Source: Castanea sativa
Lineage: Eukaryota; Streptophyta; Magnoliopsida; Fagales; Fagaceae
Length of the DNA stretch: 64,000 nucleotides
Assembly: GCF_040712315.1 (NCBI RefSeq)
Contig: NC_134020.1
Location: 52,623,751 to 52,687,750 of the forward strand
Direction of reading: 5' to 3'
A model generated the notes under the pieces. That model made no database searches. It was given only the letters and a program-made list of their open reading frames with translations, and was not told the DNA's origin. The number at the start of each line of letters is the position of its first letter. Positions within the stretch are counted from its first letter, which is position 1. The position numbers and the translations under genes are program-made. Below are positions 47,976-60,612 of this stretch, piece by piece.

Positions 47976-48850
47976 CTCTAGACTAATCGATTTGATTTTC
48001 AAATTGATAGTGTGTATTATAGAAGATGGTGTTTGGTATTGCATTTTAAATAACAGTTTTCATTGTTTAAACAACATTACATACATTTTTACACACTTTT
48101 TTTTACCCACATGTATTTTCAAAAAATATAAAAAAGTTACTAGAATAACATTATCAAACAGACCCTTAATCTTAACAAATACTCTAACAGGCTAAAACAC
48201 CTCTTAATTGGACCATGATTAATATCTATTAAGAAAAGTCAATGAATCAAAATCAAATTGATTATTATATACGCTCCAATAAATTAAGCATAAAATACAA
48301 TATAAAAATGAATATCATCCCCAGCTAGTGATGTCTCTCTCATTTATTAATGACTTTATAACAGGTAACCAGTGACATCTTACCTCAGCTGATATTTATC
48401 AAAGCAAACCGCAAAGTCAATCACCTGACTAATTAAATATTTTGTTTTACGGAAAAAAAATATTTTGCTTAGTAAATTGACTAGGAGAGAAGAAAAGAGT
48501 GACGAAAGAGTGATATGTTATTGACATAACCTCCTATTATTCAATGGGATGAAAAGTTGTGATAGGTGAACAATATCTTCTTCACGGATTTACGGAATTG
48601 TTGATTTTATCGCCCATTAATTAAATTTATTATCTAAATAAGTTGGGAATAAATATACTTCATTAGCCTTATTCTAAAGCATAAAACTCATTCCAAATCT
48701 TAAAGTAATTTATCTAAGTAAAAACATTTTTTTTTTTTAGAAGAATCTAAGTAAAAACTTTATTTGCTAGAATCTCATTCCGTCTATTTTATACGTGTTT
48801 TTTCTTTTAAGTATAAACTCTATTTACATCATAATAATCTTTAGTGTAAA
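47976..48850. other. gene-free spacer
   Basis: No recognised gene. The ORF 47992-48195 has no family features. Confidence 0.4.
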
Positions 48851-48852
48851 TT

Positions 48853-48856
48853 ACTC

Positions 48857-48890
<34 letters not shown>

Positions 48891-49036
48891 TTTATACAAG
48901 ATAAAATTTCTACTTTAGCCTAATTTAAGTGTATATGTATGTGAAGCTCGTTCCAGGAGATTTAAACTCCGGCCCTTACCCCCACATCCCATAAGCACTT
49001 ATACTTGTGGAGTGACCACCGCACCAAGGGTACGCA
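48853..49036 (-). mobile_element. tRNA-derived SINE with target duplication
   Basis: Minus-strand copy: head GGTGCGGTGGTCACTCC, GGAGTTTAAATCTCC (B-box-like), a body ending AGTAGAAATTTTATCTTGTA, then an A/TAA-rich tail that is a (TTA)n tract on the plus strand. TGTAAATTACT occurs on both sides (about 48844-48854 and 49041-49051). Same family as the copy at 165-352. Confidence 0.75.
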
Positions 49037-49051
49037 GTGGTGTAAATTACT

Positions 49052-49365
49052 TTTTAAACCATAGAGTTTTTAATGTGTTTCATTTAAACCATAAACTTTT
49101 AAAATATTTCATTTAAATAACAAAATTTCCATAAAAAAAAAATCATTTAAACATTAGAGTTTTTGATAAGTTTCATTTAAACCTCATAGTTTGAAATAAA
49201 TTTCATTTTAAACCGTTGGTCATGTGATGTTTAACAGGTTAACAAAAAAAAAAAAAAAAAATTGTGACAGAAGGTAAGAATTAAACATTTCTTGAAACTT
49301 TGAGGTTTAAATGAAATATTTTGAAAATTTCAAGTTTAAATAAATTATTCCTAAGGTTTAATTTG
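49052..49365. repeat. foldback MITE-like repeats of TTTCATTTAAACC units
   Basis: Several direct ATTTCATTTAAACC units on the left face inverted GAGGTTTAAATGAAAT units on the right, around an A18 run. Resembles the foldback elements at 26.0 and 30.3 kb. Boundaries unclear. Confidence 0.5.
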
Positions 49366-50119
49366 CCAACACAACACATGGAGTTGAGTTGCCAAGGGCC
49401 CACACCCAACATTTGCTAAGCCTCCCAATGATCTAATGGCTGCAATCTTCAATACATTCTATGTATCAATAGGATTTCACCTTGCATGCAACTCATAGAA
49501 ACAGTGAAGCTCTACCTCTTGATGGAGATAATGCAAGAATTTCAATAAAAAGATGACTCTCAATCTAGAATACCGTAGAAGTACATAATAAATAATAAGT
49601 AGATAATTTGACATAAAGTCATTAGAATTAGGTAAATCACAACCCGCGTTAAGAAAAAGAAGGGAACACAATGTTATAGTAAAAAAAGGTGCTAAACTAC
49701 CCTATCAAGAAGTCTTTCATTGCTTAGGAATTCTTACCGTTAAAGAGTTGACAAACTCATAGGCTCTGCCACAAAATTAGTTATTTTCTAAAAACCTGTA
49801 CCTGCACTAACTACCCACCTCCAGCCTTCCCCATATGGACCCCCAAATAGGCCATAGCATCCTCTCAATATCTCTCATGGCCCTGAGAAACAGAACTTTG
49901 TTTTTATAAAAGTGATCATAAATAGTTGTTTGAAGTTTGAGCCTTATTGTATACCCCTTTTCTGCTATGGTCCATATGGGGCACCACAAAAGATCATGTA
50001 ATATGTATAAAAACCCGACCAAACTTTGTACTTGACAAAATCTACATGTAACATGTCCAAGTTTTTTTCTTGAAGAGTTTCTGATATGTCTGGTCTTCAC
50101 CAGGTTCTCCAGCGCCACC

Positions 50120-53100
50120 ATGTCCATATTCCCTTTCACGTTTTTCATCCAGGTCCTTTTGTCAGTGACCTGTTTTGCGGTTTTTGCTTATGCTTCATGG
50201 TGTCCATATCATTTTGTTCAACAAACCAATCAACAGTTTGAGCAGAAAACTGATAGGTTTTGGGAGTTTAATGAGCAAACCAACAGTTGGGTTGAAGTAG
50301 AACTGCCTCATGATCTAGTCTCTTGTGTAAATGATAACTGTACTAAAGTGGGATCGATTAGTTCAACAACAAAGAAGAACAAGGATCACTTTGAAAAAGA
50401 GCATGATGTTCCTGAACAAAGGGAGAGTTTGAAAAAGAAGGATGAGGAGAATTCTGATATTGTTCTGCCTCTGAGAAAGAGAATTTCATTGACTAGAATG
50501 TCTGAGACATCCGTTTGGGTCACTGGTGAAAGTGGCTCTATCTACGAGAGGTTTTGGAATGGAGTGCAGTGGGTGCTTGCTCCCCACGATTTACCAGTAT
50601 ATGCAGGTCATGCAATCTCTGTGTTTGTTGTCAATCAGACAATTCTTGCTCTATCTGAAGCAGGAATTCTATATCAGGTATTATAAATTTATAATGCATC
50701 GGTTGTCTCAAAAATTTATAGCAGATAACATATCAACATCATTGTATCGATTCTCTCTCTTTTCTGGGTTGGTTTTGTAGTGTTGATTCATAATTTTTAA
50801 ATATACACAAATATTTATTCCTAGTTCTTCTCAATAAACTTTCTCATATTATTGCTGGGTGCGAGAGGAGTGCATTGCCAGACATGTAGAGTAGTAAACC
50901 TTGATCAGATGATACTTGGAAGCAGAAATTTCCCCTTCTAATAGTGTTTTCAGTTTGAAAGTTAGACAGACTTATTATCAGAGACCATCAGATTTTCTAG
51001 CTATGTTATATGAAAGTTTTCATATCAGTGCAAGGTTTCAAATCAGAACAGAGTTAAACCAGGACATTTCATTAAAAAAAAAAAAAAAAAACTTTTTAAA
51101 ATAAAAATTTAAACAAATAAAATTTTAGCACTTTTTGACTCAGACTAAAATAAGAGTTTGATAGATGGAAATGGAATTACCTATCTTTTTCTGGAGTAGC
51201 TAGAGTATCCTTGTTGATTGTATAAGCTAATTTGTTCTTTTTCGTTTTCAGATGCAACTCAGTGAGAACGCACAGCCAGTTTGGGTAGAGTTCACACCTA
51301 TAGTAAATCAAAGCATAGATAGAGAAGGGGAACAAAGTTCTGAGATATTAATAAAGTCTGGTGCTGTGTCATATGATGGAGTGTAAGTGCATCAACTTAA
51401 ATTTTATGAGTAGATTGTACATAAATTTTGTCAGTGCAAGAAACTTGTCAAGTCGATCCTCCAAATAACTCTTTGGTTTTGATTGCTGCTGTCAGTAGCG
51501 TTTATTTCTGCACAAGGAATGGGACACTGTTAGAACTTACTGAGATTGAGCCTCCAAGGTAAGAGTTACATACGTATACGATTGAAGCTATATAGCTAAT
51601 GCTAGTGCCTTAAATTTTAAATTTTAGTCTCTATTTATAATGTAGATTCCGATGGGGAGACTCTAATTTCACTTGGACGTTTGTGCTATAAACGGAGAAC
51701 AGATGGGTTAATCATGGCCAACCACCTGGCGCAAATGTTGCGGCTATAGCTGATGCTGCTACTGTGAGAACAGAAGTAGTGTATACCATAAGGTGTGATC
51801 TCTGACTCCCTCACCCGGGTGCATCTCCATATATAGACAAAGTATCAACACAAAATCAAATCAACAAATATCTTAATCCCAATTCATGTTCTTAGCCAAT
51901 TCAAAGAATTACCAAAGTCGAAATCAATATTCAAATAATTACTATATGAAAATAGGCTAACAAGGAAATTGTTAACTGCTGGTGTTACAACAGTTTACAT
52001 CGCTAGAGAGCTTTATCATCATATTAAGCTAAACATGTAATTGTACAATGCAGCTCCATAGGAGATCTTTATGAATATGATAGGAACTCAAAACCATCAT
52101 GGAAGAAGCATATATGGAGAGGAGCAGCTGAAGATGCTTCTCTAATTCCTTCAATGGGGTATACTTTATATGGCTTGAGTGGAGATTATTCAATATCCTT
52201 GTTTCTCTTAACCAAGGTACTTTTTCTCCAAGCATCAGTTAACTGAAGCATGTATCTGTAACCAATAGTGATAATCTATATTCAGCATTAGAGCATACCA
52301 AAAGGATGAAAAGTGTTATTATGATTTGAAGAATGATAAAAAGAACAACCACTCATCCTGCCCCCACCCCCCACAGAAGAAAAAGACGTGCATGTGCACA
52401 CACACTTGCACAAACAAACCTCAGGAGACAAATTTCAGCAGCCAATGGTAGATATAATATCTAGGCTGATGAAGTGAATAATATAAAATTAAAAAAAGGG
52501 AATAACTCAAGATCCATGCAGTTAGTATTAAAGTTATGACTGTTGCTGCATGAATTTTGAGTCCTGGGACAAAATTTGCAGACTCCTTGAATTTTTGAAG
52601 GTTCATAATATATTTTATGAATTGTTAAAGAACATGTTATACAATGAACTGCATCCACTATACTATAAGCTACAAGAGTCCTCTGTTTGGCACAGCTAGC
52701 AAATTCTGTCTAATTGTGTCAAATATATCAATAAAGGCTATTTTTACATGCATGGATCTCCTTGTTTAACAGAATCCATTGACAAAATTTTGCATATACA
52801 GGGTGGTAGTTTGGTTGAGAGACGACTAAATCAAAGGAAGTGGAAATGGGTAGTCCATGGAAGTCCAAAAGGTCAGCACCTGACATGTATCACACCAGTT
52901 CTGCAAGATGAGTTAAATGATAAGTTCTTCTCATTGTTTCTCACCACATCCTCTGGATCCATTTATGAATATCGAATACCAAAACAATCAGGTGAGTCAA
53001 GCAGGCATTATGAGGAAACTAATTGTTTAATTTCAGTTAATTATATACCTTTGGAAGCAGTTTCCCAATTTGAATTTTACAGGAACAAGCATCTTATTTT

Positions 53101-53175
53101 CTAAAGCCTTTGTTCACCATCTATAGCCTTAATTGAAAATGATGATTTGAGAATCCAAATTGCATATTTCAACAT

Positions 53176-53209
<34 letters not shown>

Positions 53210-56200
53210 CATTAAAAACAATTACCCTCCATTAAGATCACATCTGAAAGAAGTTTAGGAATAGTCTTCTAATTTTTTCACACAAAATTAGTGGATATTC
53301 TTGAAGCAATTAGTAGGCAAAGCAGGTGCAGCCTGCCCCTTTAGAAAAGCTAAAATGGTCCACTCAAGGTTGCAAGGAGGGAGTACAGTAGATATCAGTC
53401 CCAAAGTAAAGTAATTTGATTGGAAAAAGCTAAAGCAATATGCATTGAAGTAGCTTTTTATACAGAGATTATATTTAAGCAGTTTTTGTTTGATTAGAAA
53501 AAACTGTGTAGGGAGGAAAGCAGTTTGAAGTAACCACAATTCAGTTTCACAATGTTTTTGACACAAAAGGAGTAACTCAGTTCTTACTTTGGAAAAAACT
53601 TCATTAGCCTCATTTAATCAAATTTAATGCCTACACCATGTCATAAATATAGTCAAAGTATCATCATTTTTCATTCCCATTCAATGATCAGCTATCCTTT
53701 TTAAATCTAAAAATGAAGTCATAATTCTCTTGTCATAATGTACATGAGTTATGGGTAGCTACAGGAGAATCCAACAAATTTTTATTGATAGAAACTCAGG
53801 AATTCATCCTAAATGTAAAATGCCTCACATGAATACAGGTATTGCTCAAGAGAATCAAATTCCAGATGCATGGGTTAGTCATATGCATCCCCTACATGCA
53901 AAAGCTGCAAGAGGTATTGCTGGCCTACAATTTTATATTGGCAAGATACTGTTCCCACTGGATGATGGAAGACTTGCAGAATTGCATCTACCAGGCCTAG
54001 GTGGTGAAAATTCAGGGCCAACATATCAAGCTAATTTTCGAAGAAAAGCATCAGCTAAATATATATGGTCAATAATTGATGCCCCAGAGACTGAAGGATG
54101 GAATGCTGAGTATTGCACAGAACAACGTGGACCAACAAATTGCATCACAGGTGTAAAAGATGATTCAAATGGTATAGGATTTATGAGACCAATGACAAGA
54201 AGGCGGAAGGGAACCCAAGAACAAGCTTACTTACCTTCAGTTGCATCAGATAGTGAGCCAATAAAAGCTATTGATGAATATACATTCCCAGTTAATTGGA
54301 TCAACACAAACTTCCGTCTAAGAGTGATGCATGGAGGCAGATCATTTTTCCTCATAACAGATGGTGGTTTGACTTTCGAATATCTTTATACTGAAAATGT
54401 ATGGCTGTGGCTGAGACATGATCACACAACAGCTATCAAAGGTGCACTAGGAAATTACAATGGAAGTTTATATGTTGTTGACACATACGGCAGTTTGCTT
54501 ATTAGGGAAAGGAACAGCAATGACTTGGCGTGGATAGATTGTACTGCTTTGAGGAAAGGAAGGCAAGTTATTGGAGGCCCTCCATGGGATGCGATGCCAG
54601 GTGGAACTATGAGAGTAACACCAGAAGATGCACTGTTCTTTGTGAGCAAAACAGGAAGATTATTACAGTTCACAGTAAGTTACAAGAACCATACTATATG
54701 AGTGCATATATTGAGTCAATTACTCAAAACCATTGAAAATAAATAATAATCATAATAATAAATAAAATGTTGATAATTCTTCCCCTATTTTGGCAGACAG
54801 CTCTTCAGAAAATTAAATAAATCCAAGAAATATAGAAGGATATCAATTTATTATTTAATTCACTTTTCTCATCCCATTTTGACCACATCAAATACATAAC
54901 CATGACATCTAGAGCAATCCTTCACCATAATTAACATTGCAACATTGCAAGTGCCACGTAATTATTTTACCAATGTTAGTATGGCAAACAAGTATTGGCA
55001 GTGACCTTGATAGAAAATGTAAGAATCGTAAAAGTAATTGGAGAACTATTCTTCAAACTACAGAAACAGTGCCAATAGCTACATAAGCCAAAAAAAAATT
55101 GACAAGGCTTCTCAAATGATGTTACAAATGGAGATGACTGACTGATAACCAAAATTATTCTGTAGGTTGCCCTGAGGAAATTTAAATGGAAAGATTGCCG
55201 AAACCCTCCCAACACTAAAGTTGCATCTATAGTAGATCAGGAAATGTTCAGGGAAAATATAGTGTTTGTAGTTGGAAGGAACGGTCGGCTATATCAGTAT
55301 AACAAAGTGACTGAATTGTGGCATGATCATTACCAGTCTCAGCATTTGACTCTATCAAGATTTCCTGGAACTGCTATGAGGCCATTGTCACTGTCACTTG
55401 CAGGCTCACTTTTCATGCTTTCAGAAGATGGTGGGCTAGTTGAATATCATTGGAATACATTTGATGGCTGGAATTGGGTGGAGCATGGAACTCCATATAA
55501 AGGTGTGACCTTGGTTGGCTCACCAGGCCCATGCTTTGAAGGTAATCAACTGTTTTTAATTGGTTCAGATGGAAAAGTATATCTGAGGTATATGGATCAA
55601 ATGACATGGAAATGGAAAAGTCTTGGATTTCCATATATGGAAAATATTGTTGTTGAGAATCAAAGACAAGACGAAGACAATGACAGGAAGGAAGAAATTT
55701 GTGTTGACGAAGATCTTACAGCTAGCTTGGAGATGAATTCAGAAAACCTGAATGATCTTAGCAGTTACTGTGACCCAAAGGTAAGTTGTTAATATCAAAC
55801 TGCACTAATTGCTAGTATATCTTTGAACTAATATTAATGGTGGGGATTGTAAACATATGCAGGTGGCATCTACTCGACCAATTCCTTTTACTGAAGATTC
55901 AGTAATCTTTGAGCTAAGAGATGGCAGAGTAAGCAATCATTATCTTAAATTGATTACTATATTTCATTTCCTCATAGAAAATCCAAGCAACATTAGTTTA
56001 ATCCAACTCCATCCGTATAGGTTTCAAGTTCTGTACATAGACATACAGTTTATACAAATTGATATGGATTTTAATACAAAGCTATGCGATATTATCCAAG
56101 AAAGATGAACTTCATAAAATCACATAAATCTTGTGAAGAGAAATCTAAATTTTCTTAATGAACATTCAAATCAAATCAAATGAGCCCTATCGACAACTAC

Positions 56201-57290
56201 TTTGGTTCATCTTTTTTCCAGAGTTTCTTTTTTCACAGTTAAACACAACTGCACCTATAGGGGATTCAACCATGACTTTCTACCCCTTGTTTACTGGTGG
56301 GAGGAGATAACTATTTGGTCCAATGACCACTTGCACTGTTAGAAAAATGGTTAACTGATAAATTCACCATTTCCCAAATGTTTTTGAGACAATGGATAGT
56401 TTAATGAGCAAGTGGTCCTAAGTTCGAACTCTATCTTCACTCTTCCTCCCATGTAAAAAATTAAAAATCCCATGTTTTAAATTCACCATTTCCAAAAAAA
56501 ACTTAGGCTTTTGGGACAAAGTGGTAGTTAATATGCTCAATTAAGGTCAACTAAATGAATCCTTTTAAACCATTTTGATTTACCTAGTTGCATATCCTCA
56601 TTTATATTCTTAGCTATTCTGTCTTTTCTCACTGCCTCAGCCACCAACTTTTGGTATTTTTCTTGTTTATTCTGAGCACTTCCAACCTGACTTAAGTCAC
56701 TTCTAAATGGTTCATTTACAAGTCCTGAAAGTTGCTTACCACATAGGTGATTCTCCCTCATCTAGTTTCCTTCGGTTCTATTTCTATCTTTTCATTACCT
56801 GTGAGTCTTGTTTTGGCTACACTCTTTGTTTGAGGCTGTTATGTCTTTGCTGCCCAACATTCTGCACCATTGAGCAGTAGTGGCCTAAAATTTCTTCTCA
56901 AAGATTTATAGGATATCCATTTCCACTTCATTCAGCCTATTCAATCTCTTTCAATATGGAAGTTTCCCAAAATGTCATCAATTTTCATTTTGGTGCCTTT
57001 GAAATTTTACTTCAAATATTATGTCTTATTTAAACATCTCTTCCTTCTATGAACATTTCATGCTTCTTTTAGTCATTGCCAGCTTCTAAATTTTGAAAAG
57101 AGTTTCCATGGAATGCATCACCAATAAGAAAAACTGAAACCACAACCTGAAAACAACAGATGAGAATAAGACTCTTGCTAATATTTTTATGTCATGGCAG
57201 CTAGCAGAAATGCAACGAATGGAGGGCATGCATTGGGTATGGTCTCGTATCATTGGCACACCAACAAGCTTCTGCGTAGCAAATTATTAG
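50120..57290 (+). CDS. predicted secreted multi-repeat (beta-propeller-like) protein of unknown function
   Basis: Ten exons: 50120-50677, 51252-51382, 51496-51558, 51703-51792, 52054-52216, 52802-52991, 53839-54674, 55166-55780, 55863-55928 and 57201-57290. All are GT-AG, phases consistent, 933 aa, stop TAG. Residues 1-25 are a hydrophobic signal-peptide-like segment ending FAYA, so secretion or endomembrane entry is likely. The rest is made of roughly 45-60-residue repeats with a G-x-LYEY strand and a W-x-W-x-x-HG-x-P-x-G strand. Examples are GSIYERFWNGVQW, GDLYEYDRNSKPSW, WKWVVHGSPKG, GRLYQYNKVTELW and WNWVEHGTPYKG. This pattern resembles tectonin or fucose-lectin type beta-propellers, but I do not recognise a named family. 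An acidic/basic low-complexity linker (about residues 75-115) interrupts the first repeat. It ends in FCVANY. Exon 4 is placed at 51703 because an earlier acceptor would include an in-frame TAA. Confidence 0.85.
53179..53207. repeat. (CA)n microsatellite in an intron
   Basis: CA dinucleotide run in intron 6 of the propeller-like gene. Confidence 0.9.
56380..56475 (+). mobile_element. SINE-like fragment in the last intron
   Basis: GAGCAAGTGGTCCTAAGTTCG with AAGTTCGAACTC (B-box-like), then a short body and A-rich tail. No target duplication identified. Confidence 0.4.
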
Positions 57291-59470
57291 ACTGCTTCAG
57301 CTTCATGAAACGAAAACACAATCTTTTTTACTTAGAAAAAACATGATGGTACAAACTACACATCTACAGCATTCTTCAGTTAGCACAGAGGAGTCATTAT
57401 GAACAAGCAGTATACCCTTTATTTTTCATGACATTGGACAAAGTAGGATTTAACCACTTATACAAAGTGAAAAGGCATAATGATGTAAACTATTCTTGAT
57501 TACATCAACAATCAAAATAATGCCCTCGTTAAAAAAATAATGGCATTTTTTTTGTGTGTGGTAATTATCATGACAAGGTACTGAGTGAAAACTAATTTTA
57601 GTAACATGATCAACGTTTCCAAACCCAATCAAAAACGTCTCAAAAAGAGTGAACATGGGTATAATTGAATTTGAATATCCCAAGATGGCAGCATATGCTT
57701 GATTTTCTTTTTACAAAAATATTTTTTGTCTAAAAATTCCTTCCCTAATTTTTCTGCTTTTTTAATCACATTTTTTAAGATATTTTTTTAATTTTCAAAT
57801 TAATTTAATATTTTTACTGATGGTTCCTTATTGATTGGATTAAGACATCGCTTTATATCTTTATTATTTAATCAATTAGATGAGATTATACTATTACATT
57901 GTTATACATTTTATCCTTTGTTTTAGCTAGCTTATGAAGTAACTATGGTTATATCTGGAACTCTTGGCCCATTTGGAGTTTGTACAACACCTCAAAATGA
58001 AACCATCCAAATTTAATACTCTTTTTTTTTTTTGAGACTCCAAACTTAGTAATTTATACATTGATATATATACCAACTGGAATGGCACTACAATACAATA
58101 TCTATTAAAATGATTCAATTCTGTTGCATGCAACTAAAAGATGTCCATTAGGCAAATGAGGTATCCAAATGATGAGCTAGTCAAAAACCTCCGTCCAGCC
58201 AAAGATGGATGAAAAGAAAGTCTGGTTGAAATTCACGACGAAAATAAACCTAATGCATATAACTTACTGTCAAAGATCTGTTTTGTTTGCAAACTTGCTG
58301 CTAGCTCTAATAGATATGTACATTGAGAAATTGTTTATCTTTGGTCTTAAGTCCGGCTTTCAATCTACTAATTAATTAAGATGCCTCAAACTATTTTACC
58401 AAAATCCTTCCACTCTAGTTACGTTGATTGTAGTTGAGATATCTGTTCAAGCACAAAATTATCTTATGAAACAATTTTCTCACATGTAAAATCCACACAT
58501 TCTATATGAGCATGATCTTATAAAATCATATCATGAAATACCATTTCCAGCAAACTTTCTTAATTCTATATTTAAGATGTTCGTAGTCGAGTTATCTACT
58601 AGAACAAAAATGAATCTTATGAGAGAGTCTTATTAGACTACCTCTCACATGTAACATGCACACATTCTCTGTGAGGTGACCTCATGAGATATCGTCTCAT
58701 AAGATAGGTAAAAACCTGAAAGATAAAACGGAAGAAATGTTCTTCCATAACATGGAAGAAGATATGAGCATATATAAATGGCAAGCTTTGCAAGAAAGTA
58801 TTCATTGGGCTGGGCTATTCAACCCAAGCATATTTAGTAGTTCACAACCAACAAACAGAGGCAGTTTGGCATAACGGGAATGGTGGTTTCACGCATAGAT
58901 TCGGGAATGGTGGTCTTCACGCATAGATTCGTGTACACATGAAAGGAGAGTGTTACATACATATGTTAGAAAAAATATTCTCTTTGAAGCAAAAGGGACA
59001 AAAAATGAGAAAAGCCGAGTTAGAGTTTGATCCAGCAAAACAAGTGATAACAGGTAAAAGACGAATCCTTTATTTTCCCCTTCTGATTCCAAATTCCATA
59101 AAACATCAGTTTGTCCATACCCAGTCACTAAAATCTCACCAAAGAGAATAAAAACATATTATAACTAAGCCACGTTCCAACCAGCATTTCAGAATATAAA
59201 TATAATGCTAACAGGAATAGCATTGGAGTCGGTAAAACAAAGATCACTACAATTGATAAATAAGGATCCTAATAGGAACAACATTGTGAGTTATCAAAAC
59301 ATAAATATGCAATAATTAAACTATGTATATAAACCATCAATTAAAAGAGCAAACAAATCCAATGAGATCAATGCATGGTATGTAATAACAAATTGGGTTT
59401 AGTACCCAAATGCATTGGACCCGTCACCATGGTGACACATATTCACTTTTGATTATGTGTCATCATCCCA
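57291..59470. other. gene-free spacer with diverged internal repeats
   Basis: The stretches 58430-58545 and 58570-58705 are diverged copies of each other (tctcacatgtaaaatccac / tctcacatgtaacatgcac). A 27-bp tandem pair (GGGAATGGTGGT...CACGCATAGATTC) lies at 58875-58930. No gene recognised; the ORF at 58889-59128 (minus) is unsupported. Confidence 0.5.
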
Positions 59471-59475
59471 ACAAA

Positions 59476-60604
59476 GAAAGACTGTCCTTCTTCATACAAC
59501 GTGATCATTGGGAGGCATACACTCAATCGTTGGAAGGCGGCCATGTCCACCTATTGCCTGAAGGTAAAATTTCCAACAGAAAATGGTGTAGGCGAATTAA
59601 AAGGAGACCAGGTGTTAGCTAGGGAATGCTACCAAGCAGTGTTAGCTACGAAGGAAAACCATACGTGGATGATAGAGGAAAAAGAGGAAGAGCAGGTAGA
59701 AGCCCTATGAACTATGGAGCTGGTAAGTGGAGAGCCAACAAAGACTACAAGGGTAGGGACGACCCTGAGTATCGAGATGAAGAAGAAATTAGTCAATTTC
59801 CTCAAGGAGAACCTAGACGTCTTCGCATGGAGCCACAAGGATATGCCAGACATATCCACAGAGATCATCCAACACAAGCTAAATGTTGATCCCGAGAAAA
59901 AGCCCATCCAACAGAGACAATGGGTCTTTGCTCCAGAACGAAACCAGGCAATCATGGACGAAGTGAATAAACTACTAGCAGCGGACTTCATTTGAGAGGT
60001 CTATTACCCGGACTGACTGGCCAAAGTCGTCCTTGTAAAGAAGGCAAATGAAAAGTGAAGGATGTGCGTAGACTTCACGGACCTGAACAAGACCTGCCCA
60101 AAGGACAGCTTCCCCTGCCGATGATAGAGTAGCTGGTGGATTCCACAGCAGGACACAAGCTCCTTACATTCATGGACGCATTCTTGGGATACAATCAAAT
60201 AAAGATGGCAAAAGAGGACCAGGAGAAGACTGCCTTCATTTCAAGCCAAAGGGCTTTACTGTTACAAGATAATGCCCTTCAGACTGAAAAACGCAGGAGT
60301 AACCTACTAGAGGTTAGTAAACAAGATGTTCAGCAAACATATCAGAAGAAACATGGAAGTGTACGTGAATGACATGCTCGTCAAGAGCAAAGAAGAGTCT
60401 GCTCACCTAGACGACCTCCAAGAGATGTTCACTATTCTCAAGCAGTATCAAATGAAGTTGAACCCCAACAAGTGTGCCTTTAGGGTAGCATCAGGGAAAT
60501 TCTTAGGGTTCATGGTGTCCTAGAAAGGGATAGAAGCAAACCTAGAGAAGGAACGAGCCATCCTAGAGATGACGTCGCCCAAGATTGTGAAGGAAGTCTA
60601 GAAA
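59476..60604 (+). pseudogene. Ty3/gypsy protease C-terminus and reverse transcriptase, decayed
   Basis: The reading begins [13 protein letters not shown] (end of the protease domain) and passes through LNRWKA, EPTKTTRVGT and NLDVFAWSHKDMPDIS. It then enters the RT core (VLVKKAN, RMCVDFTDLNK, KLLTFMDAF-GYNQIKM, EDQEKTAFIS, VYVNDMLVKSK, KCAFRV-GKFLGFMVS). The family's catalytic YVDD reads YVND at 60362-60373. At least five in-frame stops interrupt it, and there is at least one frameshift in the region around 60120-60320. RNase H and integrase are absent. The strand is opposite to the adjacent gag half. Confidence 0.9.
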
Positions 60605-60612
60605 CTTTCTAG
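60598..60612. other. palindromic inversion junction
   Basis: CTAGAAACTTTCTAG (7-bp arms, 1-base centre) lies exactly where plus-strand RT sequence meets minus-strand gag-protease sequence. The RT side ends in the ..PKIVKEV-KL segment and the protease side in ..LLTRQL. Confidence 0.75.

Noticed and set aside
49807..50148. 113-aa minus-strand ORF overlapping the propeller-like gene start
   Set aside because: Antisense shadow across leader and first exon, with no recognised domain.
51654..51702. Alternative acceptor for exon 4 of the propeller-like gene at about 51646
   Set aside because: It would bring in an in-frame TAA; the AG at 51701-51702 gives the repeat motif WVNHGQPPG in frame.
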